Assembly (NCBI GenBank): GCA_944472155.2
Contig: OX235273.1
Span: 80,966,793-81,030,792, forward strand
Reading direction: 5' to 3'
DNA: 64,000 bases
Source: Trichobilharzia szidati
Lineage: Eukaryota > Platyhelminthes > Trematoda > Strigeidida > Schistosomatidae
Shown: positions 51,395 to 62,172 of the stretch, in pieces
Layout of the letters: each line of letters opens with the position of its first letter
How positions within the stretch are numbered: the first letter of the stretch is position 1
Notes under the pieces: generated by a model
What the model was told of the DNA's origin: nothing
The model's input: only the letters and a program-made list of their open reading frames with translations
Databases searched by the model: none
Translations under genes and position numbers: made by a program

Positions 51395-52060
51395 GTACAC
51401 ATGTATTAAGCTTCCCTACAGCTAAACTCATAGCATTATACAGCACTACTTCTTCTATAAGCCACTCTAAACTGGATAAATACCCTGCAGATGTCATCTC
51501 CATCTGCTTTTATAAATATACATGCACCTGTGGCAGCAAGTACATTGGAAGGACAGAAAGAACGGCTTCTATCCGGTTTTCTGAACATATTCCAAGAAAC
51601 TTGTACCTGATAGGAAACAAATATTCTGAGTACAATTACCAGACACATTGTCGATACTGGTTACTTCGTAGAGATTTCTAAGTCCTTCAAAATATTAAAC
51701 AGACGAAGCACAACAAATTTACTACGATTTGTCAAAGTGATTGTAATCGAACGATTCAAACCAACCGGAAATAACTTTAACACTGACTATAGGTTATGTC
51801 ATGACTACTCTGACTGTGTTTGCCTATGAACCTGCACTTACAGTAAGAAGTACACGGAAAAGACTAAGAAGATTGCATCCACCAAGTTTTTTGAGCACAT
51901 ACTGAACAATCTAAGTCGTTAGACACCTGATGGGTGTGCGCTCGAGATTATCCAGGCTGGTGGTCAAGGTGGTCAACTTACAGAAGATTAACATTGGTTA
52001 CTTCGTTTTACAGAAGCTAATGTTATCGAATGATTACAGCATTTTAAATTTTTTTTTAAT
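51395..52060 (+). pseudogene. Two further PLE GIY-YIG fragments in tandem
   Basis: First (51,395-51,790): Y-K-Y-T-C-T-C-G-S-K-Y-I-G-R-T-E-R-T and I-R-F-S-E-H-I-P-R-N-L. Second (51,790-52,060): C-V-C-L, T-C-T-Y-S-K-K-Y-T-E-K-T and K-F-F-E-H-I-L-N-N-L, a more decayed copy of the same domain. Both resemble the P5 family. RT is absent. Confidence 0.65.
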
Positions 52061-52474
52061 AGTAAACCTTTATTCCAGACAATATGCGAACATATGGTGC
52101 AATAGCTTTCAGCGTATTTAGTTCCAAAATATTACCTCTTCATACAGAATTTACACATGAAGTAATAATCTAAAGTATATCTTAATTTCGTTGAAGAATT
52201 GCACACTATTTACTTGGAGGCAAGTTAATTAATCGTGCAAGTTCGTGTATGGGTCATCTGATACAACTGGACGATTAAAGCAATGATAAATCCAGGTGAA
52301 ATTAAGCATCTGTATGGAAAACAGTTTCAGTAGCCCAGTGATTCAGGCAGGCTGCCCCACTTTGAATAACTTTGTACCATACTACTACCAGAGGTTTGTT
52401 TGTATTTCTGTAGCGTCACAACCTTTAATTAGCTTTTTTAATTTCCGCACACTAGAATGAAATTGCTACAAGTT
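52061..52474. other. No recognisable feature
   Basis: AT-rich; nothing recognised. Confidence 0.4.
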
Positions 52475-54297
52475 TTTTTAATTTATTTAGTTTGAATAAA
52501 GAAAAATTAACGAACATATCTGCAGGATAATACGAACTCGATTTATTTCGTGGAATCTCCTCAACTGCCCACATCCTAAATAAATCAATTATGTGTTACA
52601 AAATTCCTGAATAAACTTTTTACAATGACCTCCACTTATAGATAAGCAAAATAATTGCAAAGATAATGTAAGTAGACAATTAATTAGTGTTAAAATAGTA
52701 ACTATTTATATACTAATTAGACAAGGCGGTGGAATTCACATTTCTCTTGGATACAGGAATGCACTAGAGACAAAATACAAGATAGAACAACAGAGTGAAT
52801 TTATACATATTATGGTGGAGAGTTCAGGAGGGTGGGTGGAAGAATAGAGAAGTAAAATTATGAAATAGATAAAATAATTTAATTTAGTAGATTTGGAACC
52901 TTAACAGTGAGTTCAACTCATTAAGTGAAAATCAAAGCCAAGATTGAATGGAATGTTATGCTGCAGAACAAAACAACTATGGTTATCAGGGAAGTGAGAG
53001 ACTAATCACACACACACTCTCTCTCTCTGCATGCATAGGTTGGGTCGAAGTCTCTAGACGGCAGTGGCTTCTGCGAACCAAAATAACCTCACTTTTCTTT
53101 GTGTACTGGTTATTTTGGAGGCATGACTAATTTCCACTGTATGTCCCATGTAAATTAGGTATCTGGCAATTACTCTTGAGAACACCTGGCTGCCTTTCAA
53201 ACAGAGACTTTCAGGGATAAGCTTCGAGGATCTAGTGGACGCTCTCCTTTCAATCCTTCCTATGTATTTGCCGACTCAGGTGCAGGTGAATTGGTCAATG
53301 CAGTTGGATTTGATATGAACAGGATACTAATCTACTTTTCACTGGGTTAATGAGCATACTGTGTTGTAAAGTGGAATGAGTCTAGCAGTGGGAAATGTTC
53401 TTTTCAATGCACCCTTAATTCCTTTTCCCGTTCTTATCGATACTTCTTCGCTTTTGTACAACAGGCAGACAAAATCTGGTTTTTTTTCAACAATTTCGGG
53501 TTTCGATCTAGATGGTTTTCCCTTCCTTTATTTTGATTTGAACTTCCGAATGTATCCATTTTCGATAAGGTTCTTTTCGATGAATGTGAGTTCCTCTCCG
53601 ATCTTATCTTCTGAACACAACACCTTAGTTCTGCTGGAAAGCGTTTTCACCAGGCTCCATCTGTAGCCTGTCGAGCAAAATCTGTGATAATTCAAGTATT
53701 AGCCAGTCCAAGTTTTTTTCATGTAGGTGGATTTTTCAGTTGTCACATCATTTTTTTCTTTTTATGAAGACATCTAGGAAGTGGCACTGATTGTCACGTT
53801 CATAGTCCATTGCATAAGCTATGTGAGGTTGAGCCGCACTGAGGTTTTCGAACATCGAGGGTGAGTGAACCATATTGCTGCAAACCTTAAAAGTGTCGCC
53901 AATATACCTGCAGTGCTAGGTGGTCCTCTCTATTTCTGGCTTCCTTCGTGTCTGTTCAAAATCAGCTATGAATATGTCGGCAAGAACAGGACCTAAAGGA
54001 GAACTCATAGCCACTTCATCAGTTTGTCGGTACAACTGGTTGTTGAATCGGAAGTGAACGTTCTTTGTACAAAGAAGTAGTAATTTTGGTAGTAGTAGGG
54101 ATTGATGGCATGTGATATTCCCTATCTCTTCAATAGGTATGCTAGTAAACAGCTAACAAACATCATATGATACGAGAAGTTTGTCTGAAATATACAGTTC
54201 CTCTAATTCTTTTGAGAACTGGAAGGAACCCTTGATATTTAGCTGTTTGCTGACGTAATAACTTGCTTTTACGTAACACACATATCTTTTCAATCCC
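52475..54297 (-). mobile_element. PLE P5a copy B, without H3 insertion
   Basis: Collinear with copy A (32,736-34,979): same 5' end (at tcttttcaatccc), RT remnants, motif C read as Y-I-G-D (Gly codon 53,898-53,900), linker, GIY-YIG region and a long 3' part. The hammerhead-like motif (52,521-52,569) has stem I gcag/ctgc, box 1 TTGAGGA and GAAA. The 3' part contains the unoccupied H3 target (ctaaataaatcaatta). A CA/CT microsatellite lies at about 53,010-53,025. Confidence 0.8.
52521..52569 (-). ncRNA. PLE-end hammerhead-like motif (P5a)
   Basis: Minus strand: stem I gcag/ctgc, box 1 TTGAGGA (C3 to U), box 2 GAAA, stem III closed by aata/tatt. Same position relative to the ORF as in P5b. Confidence 0.5.
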
Positions 54298-54394
54298 ACT
54301 TGTTTCTAACCACGTCATTCTCCTATTAACTTTCAGTCTTTCTATATGTCCAAACCAAGTTCACTTTCCACAATTTGAAAACATTTGCGCATTA

Positions 54395-55540
54395 AGTATA
54401 TGATATTCATTATAGTAAAGGTTTTTGTATTTCCCAATGAATGAAAAACAAAACGATACTATTGTTTTTACTGACGTTTCACTATTTAATGCTAATAGCT
54501 TCATCAAAGTATTATTAAACCGGAATTTACAAAATCTCAGCATATATATATAACAAATAGTTAAAGGGTGGGAAAATAGACTTAGGTCAAGTTAAAAGGA
54601 CATATTGAAAGTCAAAATAACAATGAAGATCACTAAAACCAAAGAACAAAGGTAACAGTACATCTGTTATCGTATCAAAACAAAGTTTACTAGCTTGATC
54701 ATCGTTCGTCAGTCTATGGTCATTTTTCGTTGTCAAGTTGGCCAATCGGTAAAGATAACAAAACCAAGTGTAGATTGTTGGATTTGATCAGTGTGTACAA
54801 TTATAAAAGCAGTGTGTGTTTACATAGTGAACTTGCTTATCACATTCGTGTTGATTTTGTCACCTCATGGGGGAGGGAAGTGTTGTAACCAGGTCAGATT
54901 CTGTTTTAGTCCATCATTCCTATTCAGGCAATTTGGATTCTATTTGTTATGAAGTGCTTGCTTCTGATATTGGACGTTCTTTGTGATTCCTGAAGTTTTT
55001 CTGGATTATTTCAATATTGTCAAAATCAATTTTGTGGCCTGATTCTATAGCGTGTAGACGACCTATGGCTGGTGATTTTTCAAGTTTTTGGTGTTCAACC
55101 GGATTTATCGATGATCGAACAGATGCTCTACGATGTTCATTTCTTCTGATTTTGATTTCTCTCTGGCGATGTTTGTCCGATGTGTATCGCATCACATTCC
55201 AAGCATTTTATTTTATAGACACAATTAGATAGAGAATCTTTGGGGATCTGGTCTTTTAAATGGACAAGGTTGTTTCGTAGTGTGACTGATGTTTTAAAGA
55301 AAACTCTAATGTCGATCTGACTGAGTACTCTTCTGATATCGTCTGACATCTCTGCTCTATATGGAATGACGACTGTCGAGATCCATGTTTTCGGAATGCG
55401 TTTTCGGCCATACGTAATGTCTGTGTTGATTTTGTTGATGAAGTCCCTTGGGTAGTTGTTTTGCTTGAGAGTTTCAGTAATGTTTGATGTTTCTTCTTCT
55501 TTTTCTTTCTCATCCGTTACCATTCTTTCTATCATATTAT
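54395..55540 (-). pseudogene. PLE (P6-type) linker, GIY-YIG and 3' end
   Basis: Minus frame 55,137-55,535: L-K-Q-N-N-Y-P-R-D-F-I, V-V-I-P-Y-R-A-E-M-S-D-D-I-R-R, then C-V-Y-K-I-K-C-L-E-C-D-A-I-H-I-G-Q-T (GIY-YIG with a C-x2-C pair). A frame change leads to 54,947-55,195 (I-R-R-N-E-H-R-R-A-S-V; H-A-I-E-S-G-H-K-I-D-F). The 3' region runs to a hammerhead-like motif at 54,470-54,510. RT is missing. It is the parent-like form of the fragments at 2,765 and 3,563. Confidence 0.85.
54470..54510 (-). ncRNA. PLE-end hammerhead-like motif (P6)
   Basis: Minus strand: stem I act/agt, box 1 TTGATGA (C3 to U), stem II with ctatt/aatag, box GAAACGTC with the minimal stem III ACGU and C at the cleavage position. 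The very short stem III would favour action as a dimer (inference). Confidence 0.6.
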
Positions 55541-55780
55541 ATATATACTCTAATATTTTCTTTATTTCAATATGAATTATCTTATACTCATACCTGTAGT
55601 TTCCCTACTGTACTATGAGTTGTTAATTGCTCTTCTAGTTGACATAATTATGAAGTAGGTTATATATTAACATTGATTTAAAATAAATTAACTGTTGAGG
55701 TAAAGCTGTGAATAAAATGAGCTGTATTCACCCTGTGAAAGGATCTGTATTTGTCGTACGTTGTTTAGTCTTATCAAGGG

Positions 55781-56262
55781 AACTTATTATTATTATTGTT
55801 TCCTTTAATTCCTAGAAGAACATAGGGCTTCAGCCCTGCGTCTCCATTGCGTTCGGTTCTCTGCTAGAGTCTTCACCTCGCTCCAAGTCTGCCCACACGT
55901 TTTCATCTCCTCTTCACATCACCTCTTCCAAGTCACCCACCCACGCACTGACGACCAACTCGCCGCTTCCCTTTCGGTCGGGTTCCACTCGAGCAATGGC
56001 TTGTATAGTGATGTCACTTGATGCATTGTTTCCTCAGAGTATGGCCAGCCAATCCATCTCCATTTCTTCCTGCCTATTTGTTTCACAATCGGTTCCTGGT
56101 TGGTTGGTTGATTCGCTTATTGCCAGAGATCTGTGTTGCTGATCTTTTCTGGCCGGCCATCTGATCTTGAGTGGTATTGAGCGAAGACAACTGTTAATGA
56201 AGGTGTGTAGTTTGTTTGATATGCTCTTTATGACGCACCAAGTCTCTGATCAAGGGAACTTA
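55781..56262 (-). mobile_element. RTE LINE 3' end, first subfamily
   Basis: Minus strand: same segment as 46,179-46,640, with tail gctgaagccctatgttcttc and (aat)n. 5'-truncated near the start of the conserved S-L-T-P-D-Q region. No long frame. 55,541-55,780 shows nothing recognised. Confidence 0.8.
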
Positions 56263-56744
56263 GTTGTATGAAAACAATGAAACGATTTAATTGTTTAAAA
56301 TATAAGAAAATCTGTCCAGACAATCCAATTAATCATTATAAACAAATTAATGATAATTTAATGTTAACTTCTATTTTTAATTGTACACAAATGCCTGGAA
56401 ATAATACATGAGTTAATAACAATAATAATAATAATTCATTCTTACCACTTGCTAGTAATTTTCGATTACGAGTTTTGATTTGTTTATTCTCAAAAATCAA
56501 TCAACAATTCATCACTGAGTAATATTCATTCTTCTCCTGTTGTATCATTCGAAATCAGTTGATATTTTGTTTTAAATGGCAGGACAGTTATTGATCTTTG
56601 GAATCACAGATTTGGTGAGGCAGCTTCAACTACGTACGCCGTGCTATTTATATGAATAAAGGTGTTAAAGGTTATCATGAGAACGTTTGGCTCTGAAGGA
56701 ATTTCATTTTTTCTAAAAGTTTTATTCCATAATGTAGCATAGTA
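56263..56744. other. Spacer with a 200-base repeat shared with 58.6 kb
   Basis: 56,448-56,655 is related in direct orientation to 58,602-58,805 (gagttttgatttgtttat, ttcatcactgagtaat, tcattcgaaatcag). The rest shows nothing recognised. Confidence 0.6.
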
Positions 56745-58095
56745 ATAATAATAATAATAATTTGCTTTATTCCAAAACAGTACTTGTGATACAGAATGGA
56801 ATTCTCAGCATTTTTACTACAGTATTGCATCCAATTAGTACATTATCAATAAATAGAATTCTACATAGATTAAGGAAATCTCGCTTCATTATGACAACAA
56901 CATATTGGCATGTCGGTACCAAAGCCAAAGTTGAACAGTGTTGGAAGGTGTTAGATAAGTAGGTGCTATCATATTTACTGGCGTAAGCAAGAGAAAGAAA
57001 CAAAGCAGCAATAACGGAAAAAAAAATGAAAAGAGAGCGAAAGAAAAGGAAAGGAAAGAAAGAAAATGTTGTACCTATAAATGATACGAGTTGGGAAAGA
57101 CGATATCCAGTCTTACTACTGACTATTTAGTGAATTATAGGTGTCACGCCTAATGCTTTCTTTATCGCACAGAACACGAGCTAAGTAGGGTATAGTTGAG
57201 TTTTGTACTTACTGGTGCGAGCATATGGTTTTCTGTATAGGCTTCTGGTCTCCTGACTGATGAGATGCAAGGGGAGAGTTGTGAGTGAAGAGGGTGATGT
57301 GAGTGAGATAAAATGCATTTGGCCCATTTTTCACATGAGTCTATGTGCCTGTCAACCAGAATATTAACAAGCTGGTTAAGTGGCACATTGCTAACCCTGC
57401 TGACAACCTTCAACATCCTGCGTAATATGTTATAGTATTTCTTCAGTAGCCCTGGAAAAACTAAGGGGGAACAATAGAGAATAATAGGCAGAATGCGAGA
57501 ATTAACGAATTGTAGGAGTAAGGGATGGGTTGGGTTATAGCAGAATGTCTTAACTTCTTGATGTAGAAGGTAAGACGGAATATTTTCTTAGAAATCACCA
57601 AGATATGAGACAACCAGGAGAGATCAGCAGATAGAATGACGCCTAGGTATTTGATTTCCGACTTGGTTACTATTTCAGTGCCATCAATGTTGCACACCTC
57701 GTGAGAGCCAACCAGTTTGTTTAGGTCGGATTTATGCCTAAAGGTGAAATTGACTGTTTGGCATTTGGAGGGGTTTAAGGTAAGACCGCTATCCTTGGAC
57801 CACTGGCTGATTTCTGACAGGAAGCCATTTAACTTAGAGCAGTCACTTTGACATTTGACAGACGAAGATACTGTCAGGTCGTCAGCATATTTGACAAAAT
57901 TAATGTCATTTGAAGATGGTAAGTCATGTAGAAAGAAAGAAAAGAGAAGTGGGGAGAGTACAGCACATTGAGGGACACCAGCTTCAGTTTTGACTCTTGC
58001 GATGCATTTAAATTTTGAGTTTTGTTGGGATTCTGATGAGTTTCTATGTAGATTTCTCCATGATTCAACATCATTTGGAGAACAGTTGAAAATCA
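56745..58095 (-). mobile_element. CR1-clade LINE, RT domain to 3' tail
   Basis: Minus strand: tail (gtactgttttggaataaag; (att)n at 56,747), 3' UTR, C-terminal part (57,162-57,416) and RT (57,461-58,096). Closely related to the copy at 19,370-20,880. The region 57,995-58,095 upstream of motif B does not match the other copies and may mark the 5' truncation. Confidence 0.85.
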
Positions 58096-58096
58096 A
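57461..58096 (-). pseudogene. CR1 RT fragment with Y-A-D-D box
   Basis: Motif B is A-G-V-P-Q-C-A-V-L-S-P-L-L-F (G to C), then F-V-K-Y-A-D-D-L-T-V-S-S and L-G-V-I-L-S-A-D-L-S-W. Motif A is absent. The frame ends early at about 57,461 and the C-terminal part is in another frame. Not functional. Confidence 0.8.
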
Positions 58097-58104
58097 GTTT
58101 CACT

Positions 58105-58330
58105 CTTCTGTAGTGTGCACCCATGACTCTACCTGTGACAGAACCCAGGACATTCACTTTACGAGATGAAGCTGTTAACCATTCAGCCACTGGGCGAAAA
58201 CTCTATGACCAGTGAATTCCAACTTCTGTCAGTTTGCAGCATACCGCTATTACTAGTCAACACTATCATCGGGAATCTGCTTCACTGTGACATAGTAGAC
58301 CTTACCAGCTACGACTTCTCATTTTAAATA
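58105..58330 (-). mobile_element. H2 ribozyme repeat, head and leader only
   Basis: Minus strand: head (cccagtggctgaatggttaa; damaged B box) and leader (actggtcatagag; gacagaagttggaattcac). The ribozyme and tail are missing; the copy ends at the CR1 edge. Confidence 0.55.
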
Positions 58331-58394
58331 TTTAAGACATTCATCCTGTAGCCACAAATGCACCTGAGATCGATATTTGGATTTTGGTTCTTTT

Positions 58395-59395
58395 TGGATT
58401 TTGATTAATTTCAGTGGGAGCTGACATGTCACGAAGAAAGACTTTGTCAGACTGTTTAAACAAAGCAAAATTATTCATTCTGTTGTCTCTCAGACACTGT
58501 TAATGATTAATGGGGCCGGGGGGGGTGGTGTCTGCGGAATTAGGAAGTGAAAATTAGAATTTGTCATAACATTTAAAGGCAGTTGTTCAAAGCCAGTACC
58601 ATTTGCAAGTAATTTTTCATTATGAGTTTTGATTTGTTTATCCTCAAAAATCGATCTCTAGTTCATCACTGAGTAATCTTCACTCCTCTTTTGTTATATC
58701 ATTCGAAATCAGCTGATATTTTGTTCCAGATGACAAAACAGTTATTGATCTTTATGATCACAATATTGATACAGAAGCTTTGAATACATACATTTTGCTA
58801 TTTTAATGGATGAACTGTAAAGGATTATTGGGAAAATTTCGAGTTATGGAGAAATTTGAGTTTTTGTTAGGGTTTAATAGCACAGTGTAGGATAAATTGT
58901 GACTCTGAGGAGATATTCGACTTCTGCGTTTTGCGAAGATGTGTGTAGACGGCATCGCCAGCTGACATGCTACGGAGAAAGATATCATATTGTTTAAACA
59001 AAGTAAAATTATTCATTTTTTCGTCGCTAAGATAATGCACTGGGTTCGAGCCCCGGTGGGAACATCATCACTCACTGAGAAATGCAGGTACCTCCAGGTG
59101 ATGAGTCCCAAATAGTAAAAAATGCGCATCTTGAATTCTACTGCTAGTCACCATCCACGAATTAAATACAAATTAAATGACCAGATATCGTCGGAGCATC
59201 TGCACAAGAAGCCGACATGTCAACCTGAGACCGAGCACTTCGGTCCAATCAATCGACGGGAAAATCTAAATTATTCAATTAAATAATGCCATCATGTTCA
59301 TCATGATATTGTAGTGATTAACGGGGAAGAGGTTACAATAAAGTGAAGAACATTTTAAGATAGCTATTCAAAGCAAGTTGCTTTCTAGGAATTGA
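58395..59395 (+). repeat. Tandem duplication, about 535-base period, with H1 insertion
   Basis: 58,395-58,600 and 58,930-59,395 share agctgacatg, gtttaaacaaag, aattattcatt and gattaacggggaag/gattaatgggg. The second unit contains an H1 copy (59,036-59,285) that the first lacks. A poly-G run lies at 58,517. The related block at 56,448 suggests more than two units. Confidence 0.6.
59036..59285 (+). mobile_element. H1 (Sm-alpha-like) repeat, head truncated
   Basis: B box (gggttcgagccccggtggg), hammerhead (about 59,090-59,140), tail (ctactgctagtcaccatcc), then the border block (gaccgagcacttcggtcc) in the same direction as the ribozyme. At 16,779 that block lies on the other side and in the opposite direction. 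Box 1 reads GTGATGA (C3 to G) and stem II is lost. Confidence 0.75.
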
Positions 59396-59599
59396 AACAA
59401 ATGCGCTTGATTTTTTGTTTGTTTATTTTAGCATGGATGTTGTCACTGAGGTAGGTGTGCACCCAACAGACAACTCTCGAGATGGACAAAACCTCCCATC
59501 TTGAACTGTATCGACAGTCACTGGTAAACTTGCAAAATGAGAATAATTAGAAATATTGAGACGCAGTTATTATTTCCTCGCTCCCAAAGCACAGACTGA

Positions 59600-59945
59600 C
59601 GCATATTCCAGTATACCCCATTCTTATTCTTGCTTTCATCGAGAGAAGACACATCGGTTGGCTGAGTGGCTTCCCTAAGGCTGGCTTTCACCAGCCAGAC
59701 CACTGTGTCATTTCGCTTCTCCGATTCCAGAGAGAAATATAAGTTTGTTTGTTATTTTTTGTTGCATTTTTTGTGTTTTTAATGTATTTCTTATACGTTG
59801 AAGTTTCTGATTGGTTTTGTGGGTTAGGATCGCTAGCCGTACGCCCAACCCTCTTTCTTTACCCGTTTTGGGGACCGGCTAGAGAACTACTGAGCTAGTA
59901 AACTAGGCTAGCTTACGAGACTGCCTAGAAGATATATGCTTGCTT
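59600..59945 (-). mobile_element. R2 repeat, second copy
   Basis: Related to 15,851-16,140: body (ctagcgatcctaaccc), T-rich link and the E-A-T-Q-P-T-D-V-S-S-L-D-E-S stretch (frame 59,518-59,703). The frame is open in this copy over about 60 codons but has no recognisable function. Confidence 0.5.
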
Positions 59946-60184
59946 CCTAGTTGAATCAGTTGTCTTTATCCCCTACCTTCTCTCTCTTACTTAATGAAAT
60001 TTCAACTTAAATTACTCTTTAATCTAATTACGGAACTGTTCATTGATTGATTTCTTTGAAAGTGGATGCAGTGTTAACCATATTGATCACTGCTTGAAAA
60101 TGTTATATATCATGGTGTTGTTCATTGACATATTTCAGTAGTGAATTCAAACGTAGATAGATGTAATTTGAAAATTCCCATTCA
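59946..60184. other. No recognisable feature
   Basis: AT-rich; nothing recognised. Confidence 0.4.
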
Positions 60185-60206
60185 GTCATAGAAAAGAAAA
60201 GGCGTT

Positions 60207-60248
60207 CAGCAAAGAGTTACTCTTTTCGGCGATATCATTCTCAAGCTG
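60207..60248 (-). ncRNA. PLE-end hammerhead-like motif (P1), decayed
   Basis: Minus strand: stem I cagc/gctg, stem III aagagtaactctt, GAAA present. Box 1 region reads TTGAGAA instead of CUGAUGA. It lies in opposite orientation to the ORF, at its 5' side. Confidence 0.5.
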
Positions 60249-60309
60249 TACAAACCGCAAATTTATAGTAATTTTTTCTTGGCAACAAATCCAAGTTCAG
60301 TTCGAAAAC

Positions 60310-62172
60310 TTGATAAACCAAACATATGATCTATCACCAACTTCCGAAGAGAACCTGCAACAGTTCAGGTCGGTAGTCCTCGACAGTTGCCATAAATTTG
60401 TGAATACCAAACCAAATGGAAAGTCAATACTGACCAAAAAGCACTATAAAGAGCTCAAGGGATTAATAAACAACAAAGAGATTATTCTGTTACGCCCGGA
60501 TAAAGGTGGGGGAATCGTAGTCATGAATCGTGAATACTACGTAAGTAAAATGCTGACCATCCTATCCGACGAATCTAAATTCATAAAACCAGCAAACGAA
60601 AAGAACATGACGGAACAAACTGAACAAAAACTAACGAACCTTCTCCGAAAACTAAAGACTGAATCATTCATCGATCTTGAAACCTTCGAATCGTTGAAAC
60701 CGTCGGGCTCAAATATACCCCGGCTGTATGGACTACCAAAAAGGCACAAGAAAAATGTACCTCTTCGACCCATTCTCGATATGACTAATTCACCTTATCA
60801 CAGTACCGCACAATCGCTAGTAGACATACTAGAACCAGTCAGAAAGCAAATCTCCCGCCACTCACTTCGAGACTCCTTCGATTTTGTCAATTCCATCGAA
60901 AACGTCAGCGTTTCCAATCAAACGATGTTCTCACTAGCTGTGGTATCACTGTTTACAAACGTCCCACTAACCGAAACAATATGCTTTATATGTGAATATA
61001 TTGATTCAAAGGAGATGAATATTGGTATACCCACGGACTATTTGAAGGAACTCCTATTAAGATGTACTCTAAACGTTCAATTCACTTTCAATAATGAAAT
61101 ATATAGACAAAAAGATGGTATAGCTATGGGCTCACTACTCGGCCCGCTGCTTGCAGATATTTTCATGTCAAAACTAGAAAATACACACCTAAAGAAGACA
61201 ATAGATAACTTCGGGTTCTACAAGAGATACGTGGACGATACCTTTATTATCGCCAATAATGAAGAAAATTTGGAGAACATATTGGACTTCTTCAACAGTT
61301 GCCATGCAGCAATCCAGTTCACACTAGAGAAGGAGTCCAACGCAACAATATCTTTTCTGGACGTGAAACTAGCAAGACGCGAACAAGATGGGACACTCAA
61401 AAGATCCATTCACAGAAAACCCACATGGAATGGACAACTCATCAGGTTTCACAGTTGGGTGCCTCGATATACAAAACGAAATCTAATACGCTCACTGACT
61501 CACAGAATCCACAGCATTTGCAGTCCGGAAACTATAGAAGAGGAGCTGAAGACCCTGAAAAGAATCCTCCTTGAAAACGGTTACCCGGAATGTTTCATCA
61601 CAAAAGCCATGAAGCCCAAAATACAAAAACCCTCCATGCTTACTGCTCCCAAGAAACTTCTCTATTTGAATCTACAATTCAACGGAGATTCTTCAGCAGA
61701 AATACTGAGAAACCGCCTGTGCCGTTCACTGAAGAAAACCTTCTTCGCAGCTGAACTCAGACTAACTTTCTCTACGAAACCAATGATTCGTACGAACGTG
61801 AAGGATAAGCTTCCACTGGGGGCCTCATCAATGTGCATCTACCAATTCACCTGCTCATGTGGAGCTAGGTATGTCGGCCGTACCCAGCGTTTGCTATCCA
61901 AACGAATCAGCGAACACTTACCTTCATGGTTTTATAAAGGAGTAAGAAGATCCCCCCGCCACAGCTCTATCCTAGAACACTTGATCGAATCCGGACACCA
62001 AGCAAACCCACAAAACAACTTCTCAGTTATCTACACAATACCTGGGAATCTTGCCAAAAGAGTACGAATTAAACTTCTTCAAACTGCAGAAGCAATGGCA
62101 ATTCACATATTGAATCCTGAGCTCAGCATACAAAAGAAGTTTGTTCAGTCACTAAATCTACAATGGTCCTGA
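60310..62172 (+). CDS. PLE reverse transcriptase / GIY-YIG endonuclease
   Basis: Open for 620 codons from a nominal TTG; no ATG near the start fits better and the frame is open further upstream. Domains in order: L-R-P-D-K-G-G-G-I-V-V (about 62-72), L-Y-G-L-P-K-R-H-K, L-R-P-I-L-D-M, RT motif A region S-L-A-V-V-S-L-F-T-N-V-P-L (Ala210 where the catalytic Asp belongs, codon 60,937-60,939), motif B D-G-I-A-M-G-S-L-L-G-P, motif C R-Y-V-D-D-T-F (YVDD 307-310), F-L-D-V-K-L, the linker, then C-I-Y-Q-F-T-C-S-C-G-A-R-Y-V-G-R-T (GIY-YIG, from about 508) and a C-terminal helix with Q-K-K-F-V-Q-S-L. Length is a little below usual full PLE ORFs. RT activity is unlikely with motif A changed; the nuclease looks intact. 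Confidence 0.9.
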   Translation: MINQTYDLSPTSEENLQQFRSVVLDSCHKFVNTKPNGKSILTKKHYKELKGLINNKEIILLRPDKGGGIVVMNREYYVSKMLTILSDESKFIKPANEKNMTEQTEQKLTNLLRKLKTESFIDLETFESLKPSGSNIPRLYGLPKRHKKNVPLRPILDMTNSPYHSTAQSLVDILEPVRKQISRHSLRDSFDFVNSIENVSVSNQTMFSLAVVSLFTNVPLTETICFICEYIDSKEMNIGIPTDYLKELLLRCTLNVQFTFNNEIYRQKDGIAMGSLLGPLLADIFMSKLENTHLKKTIDNFGFYKRYVDDTFIIANNEENLENILDFFNSCHAAIQFTLEKESNATISFLDVKLARREQDGTLKRSIHRKPTWNGQLIRFHSWVPRYTKRNLIRSLTHRIHSICSPETIEEELKTLKRILLENGYPECFITKAMKPKIQKPSMLTAPKKLLYLNLQFNGDSSAEILRNRLCRSLKKTFFAAELRLTFSTKPMIRTNVKDKLPLGASSMCIYQFTCSCGARYVGRTQRLLSKRISEHLPSWFYKGVRRSPRHSSILEHLIESGHQANPQNNFSVIYTIPGNLAKRVRIKLLQTAEAMAIHILNPELSIQKKFVQSLNLQWS

